In this document: positions 56,150 to 64,000 of the stretch, piece by piece
Layout of the letters: each line of letters starts with the position of its first letter
How positions within the stretch are numbered: position 1 is the stretch's first letter
Assembly: GCA_015075185.1 (NCBI GenBank)
Contig: JABTUW010000004.1
Coordinates: 434,001 to 498,000 of the forward strand
Reading direction: 5' to 3'
Origin: Anaerolineales bacterium
Lineage (GTDB): Bacteria; Chloroflexota; Anaerolineae; 4572-78; J111
Length of the DNA stretch: 64,000 nucleotides
Position numbers and translations under genes: made by a program
Notes under the pieces: model-generated
Databases searched by the model: none
What the model was told of the DNA's origin: nothing
Seen by the model: only the letters and a program-made list of their open reading frames with translations

Positions 56150-58720
56150 TCACTGAGCGATAACATTGATTTGACTCAGACTCTGCCGGCTGACCTCTGC
56201 TTCGGTGGCGGCATCGAACACAGCGACTTCTAGTTGGTAGGTTCCTGGTTTTACTTCGGTGGGAAGGTTTAGCAACCAGGGGTCCTGAACAATCTGACCC
56301 GACCGCCACTCGGTCGAAAGATAACCACTTCGCACCGGACGGCCGAGCCAGTAGGCAGCTTCTTGCCCCTCTTGATCGAGCAGCCGCAGCAAAATGACGT
56401 AATCATGGGTGACATTAGCCAAAGCTTGCCAATAGAGTGTGAGCCACATGTTAGTCCCTGCTGCCGCCTTTTCCGGTTCCAAATTGTATCCGGCCAGGGC
56501 CAGATCATCATTAACTGCCAGCCTGAAAGGATGCGGGGGTTGAAAGGTTTGGGGATAGGCGGCAGCGCGGGTGACGTGGATGGGCTTGGTATCCTCAGGC
56601 AACTCAAAGTAGCCGATAATTTCACCGCTGTCGGTGCGAAAACCGGGTTTGAAGAAATAATCCCCCGGCGGCATACCGACCGGCAGGGTTAACGTAGCCC
56701 CACTTTCGACAATGGCCTCGCGCTGGCGGTTGGCCTCTTCAAAGCCGGGCAGCGGCTGGGCGATGGCTTCAGCCCAGACATAGCCGTCCAAATCCATCAA
56801 GCGCACAAAAAAGCGGTCCGTTTCAAGCTGGCCCTCGTTGCGCCAGAACAGGGTGACCGGCAGGGTGTCGCCGGCAGCAAGTTCGATCTCACTGCCTGCC
56901 CCGTTCTTGCAAGGAGAAAGGAGAGGACAGAAATTATAGCCAAACAGCGTACCGCGCCCTTCGAGTTTGAATCCGCCGCCGTAATACTGGGCTGCCGGGC
57001 CGGGGTAAAGCCAGGCGTACTCCAGGCCGTGCAAGGTCACCGTAAAAACCGGTGGCTGGCGCTGTAGATAATTCAGAATATTGGGATCGTGTTTGCCGCG
57101 CTGTAACTGGGAAATGTAAATCAGAGTATAATCGCTTTGCACCCAGCGGCCATCCTGATTGTCCAGAGGGATGGTCTGGCCGCTGAAGACGGGGTCAATT
57201 TTAGTAGAATTGGCCAGGGCGAGCTTTATGTTCTGGACTTCCGGCTGGCGATTGAGATAAGCCGCTACCTGATCAAGGCCCTCCCCTGCACCCACCGGCA
57301 GAATATGAACGGCTTGCCGCAGGCCACCCAGGAGAGGATTCCAATAGGTGTAGTAATAGGGATGGTGGGGAAGCGCCACGGCCATTTGCAGCCCCAAGAT
57401 GAGCACGGCAGGGAGCCAGGCCATATTTTGGATTTTGGATTTTGGATTTTGGATTTTGGATTGTTGGTTATCGGTTTTTGTCTGCCAGCGCCAGGCAGCA
57501 ACCAGACCCAGGGCGGCCAGGAGATTTAACGGAGGCAGCATGGGAATGATGAAGCGGTCATATTTGAGGGTCGAGCGAGTGATTACGGCCAGGTAAACGA
57601 ACAAGAAAAGCAGGATAGTGCCTAATAGCACCGGAGAGACAGGGATTAGCTTATCTAACTGCTTCTCGATGGATGTTTTTGCCTGGCGGCTGCGCCAGCC
57701 TTTGAACTGCCAAATGACAGTTATAACCAGCAGGACCAGGCCAAGCCACAGGACCGGGCTGGTTCGATATAACAGCACGGTCGGGTAGAACAGCGGGCCA
57801 ACCTCTTCATCGGTCAGCTCTTCGCCCAAGAGGAAGCTTTTGCCGCCCACGTTGCCTTCTTCAACCCGCACGCCGACATATTCGGACATTTGTTGAACTA
57901 CCTGGGTTGGACTAACCCACAGGGCCGGCCAGACTACAAAGATGGTCAGCAGCAAGGCGCCGCCAAAAATCAGCAGAGCGATAACCATTGCTTGCCATCG
58001 TTTGGTCGTCTGGTTTGGCCGGTTAAACAGCGCCACCCCGCCGATCGTTATTCCGGCTACCGGCAGCAGAGCCGCGGCCGAAATCTTGCTCAGGATAGCC
58101 AGGGCGGTCAAGGCTCCGGCCAGGGTGCTGTAGCCGAGCTTGCGCCGCTGCATATAGAGCAGCAAGGCCAGCAGAGCCAGCATCATAAAGCCGGTCAAAA
58201 TACCTTCGCTGCGCAGCGCCCGCGACTCGGTCAACAAAAACGGGTCGAAGGCCAACAAAAAGCCGAGGAGCCAGGCGGTAGGATGGCCAAACAGCCGGTA
58301 GACCAGCAAGACAGCCAAAACTAATAACAGGGCATTGCTGCCGGCCAGAATCTCTCGTTTGGCGCTCAAATTGGCCATCGAGTCTTCCGGGCCGATGAGT
58401 CTCTCCCACTCAACCGGATTGCCCACGAGGCGATGATAGGCGTAACGTACCCCTGCGCCAATTGTCTCTAGCCACATCAAGGTAACGCCGGGGTGGCCAT
58501 CCTGATAAGTCTCGGCCCAATCCCCACTCGTTACCGCACGAGCGAAATTGGCGGAGCGCCGATCCCAGGTAAACTCATCCGGCCCGACAAAAACATCCAA
58601 CGCCAGCAGGCGGGGGATCAGGGCCAGGACGAAGATGGCTAGCGCCAGAACCAGGGGTGAGCTTACCACGGGACGGGTGAGCGAATGAGCCAAAGAACGG
58701 ACAGAGGCGAGGGTCGTCAT
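56150..58720 (-). CDS. GT39-like membrane glycosyltransferase with two outer beta-domains
   Basis: An 856 aa polytopic protein. The catalytic acidic pair is in 'FVGPDEFTWDRRSANFARAV', followed by 'HPGVTLMWLETIGAGVRYAY' and 'FLLTESRALRSEGILTGFMM'. The outer region holds 'HHPYYYTYWNPLLGGLRQAV'. Two C-terminal beta-domains follow: one with 'LPVTLFWRNEGQLETDRFFV' and 'PPGDYFFKPGF', another with 'WLTLYWQALANVTHDYVILL' and 'VKPGTYQLEVAVFDA'. A heptanucleotide repeat is translated in the loop at about residue 425. It begins 2 bp after the stop of the upstream paralog, so it is coupled to it. Confidence 0.88.
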   Translation of the reverse strand: MTTLASVRSLAHSLTRPVVSSPLVLALAIFVLALIPRLLALDVFVGPDEFTWDRRSANFARAVTSGDWAETYQDGHPGVTLMWLETIGAGVRYAYHRLVGNPVEWERLIGPEDSMANLSAKREILAGSNALLLVLAVLLVYRLFGHPTAWLLGFLLAFDPFLLTESRALRSEGILTGFMMLALLALLLYMQRRKLGYSTLAGALTALAILSKISAAALLPVAGITIGGVALFNRPNQTTKRWQAMVIALLIFGGALLLTIFVVWPALWVSPTQVVQQMSEYVGVRVEEGNVGGKSFLLGEELTDEEVGPLFYPTVLLYRTSPVLWLGLVLLVITVIWQFKGWRSRQAKTSIEKQLDKLIPVSPVLLGTILLFLFVYLAVITRSTLKYDRFIIPMLPPLNLLAALGLVAAWRWQTKTDNQQSKIQNPKSKIQNMAWLPAVLILGLQMAVALPHHPYYYTYWNPLLGGLRQAVHILPVGAGEGLDQVAAYLNRQPEVQNIKLALANSTKIDPVFSGQTIPLDNQDGRWVQSDYTLIYISQLQRGKHDPNILNYLQRQPPVFTVTLHGLEYAWLYPGPAAQYYGGGFKLEGRGTLFGYNFCPLLSPCKNGAGSEIELAAGDTLPVTLFWRNEGQLETDRFFVRLMDLDGYVWAEAIAQPLPGFEEANRQREAIVESGATLTLPVGMPPGDYFFKPGFRTDSGEIIGYFELPEDTKPIHVTRAAAYPQTFQPPHPFRLAVNDDLALAGYNLEPEKAAAGTNMWLTLYWQALANVTHDYVILLRLLDQEGQEAAYWLGRPVRSGYLSTEWRSGQIVQDPWLLNLPTEVKPGTYQLEVAVFDAATEAEVSRQSLSQINVIAQ
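57424..57458. repeat. Heptanucleotide tandem repeat, five copies, inside the GT39-like gene
   Basis: ATTTTGG repeated five times without error. Since seven is not a multiple of three, the - strand reading has a seven-residue period: 'SKIQNPKSKIQN'. The loop sits just before a membrane helix. Confidence 0.9.
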
Positions 58721-58722
58721 AC

Positions 58723-61707
58723 TCAGTCCAGGGGAACAACCTGCAGCGAAATGGCGGTCTCGCCAGCGGAGGTCGGTAAGCGCTCGCCGGTGTTTGGATC
58801 GTACATCCCCGCCACTAACCGGTAATCTCCCGCCGGCAGGTCGGGGAATTCAATCAGGTGCCGGTCGGCAATGATCTCATCGGCGGCCCAATCGGGGGTG
58901 GGGATTGTTCCTTCCGCCGGCAGGCCATCGTGCTGAGCAACCACCTGGCCGCTGGCGTTAAGCAGATGAACAAACACGGTATACGATGCGGCGACCGCCT
59001 CGTTGGCCTGCCAGTAAAGGATCAGCCGCAAGCGACCTCCCCCCATAATCGGTTCGGTCGTCAGATCGTAGCCCAGCAAAGTTACTTGTGTGCCTAACCG
59101 GGCATTGACGGTGTGGGGCAAGGTGGGCAGGTCGAATCGTTGCGGCCGTTTGCTTACTGCCAGCATACCCAGCTTTATCTGTCCCACCTGCGCCTGTGTC
59201 TCGGCATCAAATACCGCCGCCTGCAAAATGTAGTCGCCGGGAGTAAGGTTGGCCGGCAGTTCCAAGCGCCAGGGGTCGCCCACAATTTCCCCGGCGGCCC
59301 ACTGGGTCGTCGGGTAGCCACTGAAGACGGGACGGCCCAACCAATAGGCAGCTTCCTGCCCCTGCTGATCAAGCAACTGCATCGCGATCACATAATCCCG
59401 CGTGGGAGCCTGGTCTGCCTGCCAATAGAGGGTCAGCCAATTGGGGCGGGTCAGGAAAAAGGTTTCATCCGGCAGATTGAACCCCAACAGCGTTAGCTGC
59501 GGTGCGATGGCCTGACCCACCTGATGCGTAAGGGTAAGATCGGCAGCAGTGGGAGCGCCAGCCGGCCGAACCACCGTTACTTTATCGCCGCCGCCTGCTA
59601 AAGTAAAATAACCCAAATTCTCCTGCCGCGCCTCGTTGTAAACACCGCTGCGGAGAAAATAAGTTCCCGGCGGCGTACCGACCGGGATCATCAGGTCAGC
59701 CTTGCTCTCGACCATCTGATACGGGACCAGCGCCGCCTCCTCAAAGCCGGGCAGAGGGGCAGCGCTAGTCTCAGCCCAAACATACTCGTTAGCGTCCACC
59801 AACTGCAAAAAGAAGTTATCGGCCGGGGTCATACCCTGATTCTGCCAGTAAAACTTGACCGGCAGGGTGCCACCAATGACCATCTCCGGGCCGTTCACAT
59901 CATAGCCCATCAGGATGGCCTTGCCGGCCAGGGCGCTTGGCCCGGCGAAGTACTGCGCCCGTGGTCCCTGGTAAATCCACAGGTAATCTACGCCGTCCAG
60001 GTTGACCACATGCTCCAATTTCAAGTGGTTCAGGTAATCTAGCTGGTAAGGTTCGAGTTTTTCGCGTTGAAGGTGATTGCGACGCACCAACAGATAGTCC
60101 GCCTGAATCCAGGGCTGCTCCGGCACCCAACGCAGGGTTTGGCCCTTGAAAATCTGAGTAAAGCCCCGGGTGCTGCGCGTGGCTGCCTTCAGCTTTTCGG
60201 CTTCAGGTTTGCGGTTAAGATAGTCTGCGGCGGCGCTCAGGTCCAAATCCCAGCCAATTCGTACCGCGTCCGCCGCCCAGCGGTCGCCCAACACCAACGG
60301 GTTCCAATAAGTATAATAGTAAGGGTAAGAGGGTAGAGTGGTTGCCATCTGCAAAACCAAGATGGCTGTGAGACCCAGCCAGGCGGCAGTTGCAGCGGAA
60401 ATACGAGCCACCACCCGGCGCTGCCAGAGACGCTGCCCCAACCAGACCAGGCCGGCAGCGGCAATAATATCGAGCGCCGGGAATATCGGTAAAATGTACC
60501 AGTCCCGCTTGAGCGTGCCGACCGTCATCAACGCTCCGTAAATCAGCACGAACAGCCATAACAGGCCAACCAGGAGGGCTTGCAGCCGTTCCGCCTCGTT
60601 CAAAGCTGAGTCGGCTCCGCGGCGGCGAGCAAGCGCCTGCCAAAGGTACACCCAATTGGCAATTAACCCCAGACAGACCAGCGGCGTTACCCGCAAAATA
60701 AAGACAACAGGGTAAAACAGGAGCAGCCACTCATCGGTGTAGACCTGGTCGAAGAAGTAATTTTCGCGCCCGCTCACGCCTACTTCGGCCACAAAATTGC
60801 GCATGTAACCGAGGGCCTGCAGCGGCGAAACCCACATGGCCGGCCACAACACCCAAAATGTAGCGACAGCCAACAAGGCCCAGCCCAGCCACGTGCCCAA
60901 CATCCGGCCGAGTTGCTGCCGAGTAAAAGCAGCCGGGGACGGCTCAGTGCTGGCTGTAGCTTCCTTGAGTTCCCCCCAATTTCGTTGAGCCAGCACCAGC
61001 AGCAGGAGCGCGAGGCCCGCCCAGATGAACAGGCTGACTGCCGAGATTTTGGTTAGCAGAGCCAGGCCGGCCAACACCCCCGAGAAAATCAAATAGCGGC
61101 GGCGTTGGTAAACCCAGTAATTCAGATAGGCCAGGACGGTCAACATGGCCAGGCTGGCCATTAAGCCCTCACCACGCGAGGTGCGCGAGTCGGCCAGGTA
61201 GAACGGATCGAAAGCCAGCAGCACCGCCGCTGCCAGAGCCACCCAGCGCCCAAACAGGCGCTCAAGCAGGCGATAGGCCAGCGCTACCGCCAGCGTATTG
61301 AAAAGAACAATCGGCCAGCGCCGCTGCATGAGCAGGTCAAGCGCCGGCTCAAGTTGGAAGTCGGGCCAGGTGGACAGCGCCACTGCCTGGAGGCCGTTGA
61401 TCCAGGCCCAGCCATATTTCAGGCCCATGACCAGCGAGTGACTGAGAAAAATGGTAATACTGGGATTGCCCGGCCCGACAATAGTACCCGGCCAATTCCC
61501 CTGTAACAGGGCGAAGAAAAAGTCGTGCGACCAGGCCCAGTATTGGGTTTCGTCGTGGGCCAGAAAGGCGTTCAGTGAGATGAGCCGGGGCAGCGCGGCT
61601 AAAATGAACACTGCCCCAAGGAGCAACCACGCCCCCCAGCGCGTTGCCTCCTGTTTTATCGGGGAGGCTGTTTTGGCTTTATATCGTCCAAGCGGAATGA
61701 TTCGCAT
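58723..61707 (-). CDS. GT39-like membrane glycosyltransferase with three outer beta-domains
   Basis: The largest of the set, 994 aa. Catalytic acidic pair in 'FLAHDETQYWAWSHDFFFAL', then 'GNPSITIFLSHSLVMGLKYG' and 'YLADSRTSRGEGLMASLAML'; about 10-11 hydrophobic segments up to residue ~480. The outer region has 'YPYYYTYWNPLVLGDRWAAD', then three beta-domains in a row: 'TLPVKFYWQNQGMTPADNFF', 'WLTLYWQADQAPTRDYVIAM' and 'LRLILYWQANEAVAASYTVF', each closing with a P-x-G-x-Y-x-L strand. Ends 'AGMYDPNTGERLPTSAGETA'. First gene of a two-gene unit with 56150-58720. No repeat-derived loop is visible here. Confidence 0.89.
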   Translation of the reverse strand: MRIIPLGRYKAKTASPIKQEATRWGAWLLLGAVFILAALPRLISLNAFLAHDETQYWAWSHDFFFALLQGNWPGTIVGPGNPSITIFLSHSLVMGLKYGWAWINGLQAVALSTWPDFQLEPALDLLMQRRWPIVLFNTLAVALAYRLLERLFGRWVALAAAVLLAFDPFYLADSRTSRGEGLMASLAMLTVLAYLNYWVYQRRRYLIFSGVLAGLALLTKISAVSLFIWAGLALLLLVLAQRNWGELKEATASTEPSPAAFTRQQLGRMLGTWLGWALLAVATFWVLWPAMWVSPLQALGYMRNFVAEVGVSGRENYFFDQVYTDEWLLLFYPVVFILRVTPLVCLGLIANWVYLWQALARRRGADSALNEAERLQALLVGLLWLFVLIYGALMTVGTLKRDWYILPIFPALDIIAAAGLVWLGQRLWQRRVVARISAATAAWLGLTAILVLQMATTLPSYPYYYTYWNPLVLGDRWAADAVRIGWDLDLSAAADYLNRKPEAEKLKAATRSTRGFTQIFKGQTLRWVPEQPWIQADYLLVRRNHLQREKLEPYQLDYLNHLKLEHVVNLDGVDYLWIYQGPRAQYFAGPSALAGKAILMGYDVNGPEMVIGGTLPVKFYWQNQGMTPADNFFLQLVDANEYVWAETSAAPLPGFEEAALVPYQMVESKADLMIPVGTPPGTYFLRSGVYNEARQENLGYFTLAGGGDKVTVVRPAGAPTAADLTLTHQVGQAIAPQLTLLGFNLPDETFFLTRPNWLTLYWQADQAPTRDYVIAMQLLDQQGQEAAYWLGRPVFSGYPTTQWAAGEIVGDPWRLELPANLTPGDYILQAAVFDAETQAQVGQIKLGMLAVSKRPQRFDLPTLPHTVNARLGTQVTLLGYDLTTEPIMGGGRLRLILYWQANEAVAASYTVFVHLLNASGQVVAQHDGLPAEGTIPTPDWAADEIIADRHLIEFPDLPAGDYRLVAGMYDPNTGERLPTSAGETAISLQVVPLD

Positions 61708-61811
61708 CTAACCCATTTCTGTGGCAAAATAGCTGCCGTCCTCAAGTGGGCCTGACTGAAACTATACTTTGCCATGTCTTAGATAATTGCACAAGTTTTC
61801 TGAGGGATTCT

Positions 61812-61946
61812 ATGTTAGTCAAAGCTTGGTCCGAAGTGAACAGCGCCGCCCATCTGAATTTACCCCCGGCCTTTGCCGACTATGCCGCCCAAACGATCCG
61901 ACGCTATCTGGCCGAAAATACTCCGTTCCTGGCTTCCTCTGAATAA
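61812..61946 (+). CDS. Small hypothetical protein (44 aa)
   Basis: A short open frame ending 10 bp before the next GT39-like gene on the same strand: 'MLVKAWSEVNSAAHLNLPPA' then 'FADYAAQTIRRYLAENTPFL'. TGAGGG lies about 7 bases before the ATG, and the predicted peptide is amphipathic-helical. It may be a real leader or partner peptide, or the remnant of a longer gene. I do not recognise it. Confidence 0.35.
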   Translation: MLVKAWSEVNSAAHLNLPPAFADYAAQTIRRYLAENTPFLASSE

Positions 61947-61956
61947 CTATTCTCCC

Positions 61957-64000
61957 ATGGCCGTTTTCACTGTTCGCGAAAAAAAGGATGACCGCCAGAG
62001 CGGGCTGCTTATCAAGCGCGTTCTGCTCGGGGTCATCTTGATCGCCCTGGTGATGCTGCCGCGCCTGCTCAACCTTGATATTTTTATTGGCCCCGACGAA
62101 ATGGCCGAGTTGGGCCGGGATAACAACTTTACCCTGGCCCTGACCAGGGGCGATCTGGCCGGAACGTTGGTCGGCGACGGCAAGCCGTCGGTGACACTGA
62201 TGTGGATTAATACCGTGGGCGTAACCGGCAAGTGGCTCTGGCTGCGCCTCAGCGGCGACCCGCGCCCATTCGAGCAGGTAGTGGACCCGGAGCGCCCTTT
62301 TTCGGTCTGGCCGGAACGGCGGATGTTCCTGGCCTTGGTGAGCGGCCTGCAAATTCTGGCGGCGTGGCCCCTCCTGCGGCGCATCTGGCATGAGCAAATT
62401 GCCACCATCGCCGTCGGATTGATGGCCCTGGAGCCATTCCTGCTGGCGTTCACCCGCATCATTCGGGGCGACGCGCTGCTGGCCGGGTTTATGATTCTGT
62501 CCCTTCTCGGCGCTTTAGCCTTTTTGAAGACCGGCCAGCGCGGCTACAACTTTTTTTCGGGGGCCATGGCCGGGCTGGCCCTGCTGACCAAGCTTTCCGG
62601 CGGGGCGATTGTGATCACGATTGCGCTGCTGTACGGAATAGCTCTACTCAATCAGCAAAAGGCGTGTAGCCCAACTTCCTCGCCGGAGCAGATACGGAAA
62701 GAGGATGGTTTAAATTCATCCTTCCGCCGTCATCACCTGCCCCTGGCAAGGGGTTCCGCCTTCTTCATCTGGGCGTTTGCTGCCGCCATCATCTTTTTCG
62801 GCCTGTGGCCGGCCTGGTGGTTCCGGCCCGTGGAAACATTCGATCTTCTCTGGAATAAGGGTCTGTTCCATGCCGTTGAGGCCGGCCAGGGAGGAGCGGA
62901 GCTTTACTTTTGGGGTGCGGTCCGTCCTTCTGGCCCCGGCCTGTGGTTCTATCCGGTGCTCGCCGGGCTGCGTTTGACCCCCTGGCTGTTACTGGGCAGT
63001 TTTATAGCGGTTGGACGCTGGCTGTGGTCAACCTTCCGCTGGCGAGCCGGTCCTGATCTAACCCTGTTAGGCGTGCTGATCTATATCGGGGTTTACTGGC
63101 TGGTCATCACCCTCCCCGACCAGAAACTCGACCGCTTTTTTACGCCTATCGTGCCCGCCCTGGCTATCTTGACCAGTGTCGAGATTGCTAACGTAATTCA
63201 ATGGCTTTCGGAACGGACAAATCATCGCTCAAAACAAGTACCGATTACGTTCCATATTTCACGTCTCACCTATCCGGCTATCCTTCTCATCGGCCTGGCT
63301 CTCACCTGGCACGTTAGCCGCTACCATCCCCTGTACTCCACCTATTTCAACCCACTGAGCGGCCCGCCGCAGTTTTGGGAGTGGGCTTTGCCCATCGGCC
63401 ACGGAGAAGGGGTCAACACTGCTCTGTTATACCTCTCAAGCCAGGGCGATATGGCCGCTAAGACTTTGGTTTGTGGCACGAATCTACCCCGCTGCGAACC
63501 CTTCTTTAGTGGAAAATTGTTATCTCAGGAAAACCTGCGTTCCGGGGCGTGGTTCAAAGCCGATTATGTTTTATGGCACGCTGACGAGGAGCAAATGGAT
63601 GTTTTTCCTGCCGAAGTGCTGGCTTATCTGCGCCGCCGGCCGGCGGTTTATGTCGCTCGTTATCACGGCCTGGATTATACCTGGCTCTATGCCGTTCCCC
63701 GGCCCGCCTTTCTGGCTTCAGACGCCCGGCTGGAAGGCGTGGCCCGCCTTTATGGCTACGACGCCGCCGGCCAGGATTTCGCCGGGCTGAAGCCAGGAGA
63801 TACGGTCAACCTGCGGGTCTACTGGCAAAACGAGGGGCAGGCGCAACAGCAGCAATTTTGGTGGCGGGTGGTGGATGGATCGGGCTACGTTTGGAGCGAA
63901 GCAGCCGCCCGGCCTTTACCCGAATTCGAGGCGGCTGCCTCTCAAATAGGGGCCGTCGTGGAAGGAGCAGTTACCCTGATTCTGCCGGCCGACATGCCGC
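61957..64000 (+). CDS. GT39-like membrane glycosyltransferase, 5' part (runs off the window)
   Basis: An open frame of at least 681 codons beginning at ATG 61957, opposite in direction to the rest of the cluster. Acidic pair in 'FIGPDEMAELGRDNNFTLAL', then 'GKPSVTLMWINTVGVTGKWL' and 'AFTRIIRGDALLAGFMILSL', 'YHPLYSTYFNPLSGPPQFWE', and the first outer beta-domain 'VNLRVYWQNEGQAQQQQFWW' with 'AARPLPEFEAAASQIGAVVE'. It most resembles the 56150 and 58723 proteins. Hydrophilic loops near residues 230-262 and 420-440 ('FHISRLTYP') again look repeat-derived. The gap 61708-61956 holds only the small ORF and putative promoter sequence. Confidence 0.85.
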   Translation, partial: MAVFTVREKKDDRQSGLLIKRVLLGVILIALVMLPRLLNLDIFIGPDEMAELGRDNNFTLALTRGDLAGTLVGDGKPSVTLMWINTVGVTGKWLWLRLSGDPRPFEQVVDPERPFSVWPERRMFLALVSGLQILAAWPLLRRIWHEQIATIAVGLMALEPFLLAFTRIIRGDALLAGFMILSLLGALAFLKTGQRGYNFFSGAMAGLALLTKLSGGAIVITIALLYGIALLNQQKACSPTSSPEQIRKEDGLNSSFRRHHLPLARGSAFFIWAFAAAIIFFGLWPAWWFRPVETFDLLWNKGLFHAVEAGQGGAELYFWGAVRPSGPGLWFYPVLAGLRLTPWLLLGSFIAVGRWLWSTFRWRAGPDLTLLGVLIYIGVYWLVITLPDQKLDRFFTPIVPALAILTSVEIANVIQWLSERTNHRSKQVPITFHISRLTYPAILLIGLALTWHVSRYHPLYSTYFNPLSGPPQFWEWALPIGHGEGVNTALLYLSSQGDMAAKTLVCGTNLPRCEPFFSGKLLSQENLRSGAWFKADYVLWHADEEQMDVFPAEVLAYLRRRPAVYVARYHGLDYTWLYAVPRPAFLASDARLEGVARLYGYDAAGQDFAGLKPGDTVNLRVYWQNEGQAQQQQFWWRVVDGSGYVWSEAAARPLPEFEAAASQIGAVVEGAVTLILPADMP

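Noticed and set aside
57424..57462. CRISPR array
   Set aside because: Seven-base tandem repeat without spacers, inside a coding frame.

Overview
This window looks like chromosomal DNA of a free-living, probably filamentous and aerobic member of the Chloroflexota (Anaerolineae-like). That placement is an inference. It rests on the many large GT-C (family 39 type) membrane glycosyltransferases with repeated C-terminal beta-domains, the MalT-like LuxR regulators, the LonB-like protease beside universal stress proteins, and the dense scatter of short palindromic and tandem repeats. I recognised no rRNA, tRNA, CRISPR array, IS element or phage module.

Layout. 1-13 kb: a branched-chain-amino-acid-type (Liv) ABC transporter followed by a CoA-dependent aromatic-acid catabolic cluster on the + strand. 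It holds a flavin monooxygenase/old-yellow-enzyme fusion resembling 2-aminobenzoyl-CoA monooxygenase/reductase (3' end apparently lost), a second OYE carrying a C-terminal fibronectin type III domain, an SDR, an enoyl-CoA hydratase, an acyl-CoA dehydrogenase and a benzoate-CoA-ligase-type enzyme interrupted by a one-base frameshift. Two exported proteins (SH3b, CAP) are interleaved. 13-17.8 kb: a B12-binding radical SAM enzyme, and a two-component pair whose kinase has lost its phospho-acceptor histidine. 17.8-26 kb: a GT39-like protein, HtpG, a class III aminotransferase, a LysM amidase and a zinc-ribbon coiled-coil protein. 26-35.7 kb: GTP-dependent PEP carboxykinase, an AspT/YidE-type transporter, a USP-Lon-USP stress operon behind a long leader with a terminator-like hairpin, an MFS transporter and a CYTH protein.

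35.8-45.6 kb: a MalT-like LuxR regulator followed by a compact operon. The operon holds two tandem paralogous small proteins, each followed by a near-identical hairpin with compensatory base changes, then a DyP-type peroxidase, a DUF4331 protein, a TPR protein, a transhydrogenase-like flavoprotein that lacks the redox cysteines, and a pyridoxamine-phosphate-oxidase-like protein. This is the most distinctive candidate for an undescribed redox system in the window.

45.6-64 kb: a surface-glycan or glycoprotein region. Five GT39-like proteins lie on the - strand and a sixth begins on the + strand and leaves the window. A polyprenyl-phosphate-sugar synthase (GT2), a methyltransferase and a UDP-galactopyranose-mutase-like flavoprotein sit among them. 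The likely logic is that GT2 makes a lipid-linked sugar on the inner face of the membrane and the GT-C enzymes transfer it on the outer face.

A theme through the whole window is short repeats. Long imperfect hairpins built from 7-12 bp words sit between genes, and the same kinds of words occur in frame inside loops of the membrane glycosyltransferases, where they are translated as low-complexity linkers.
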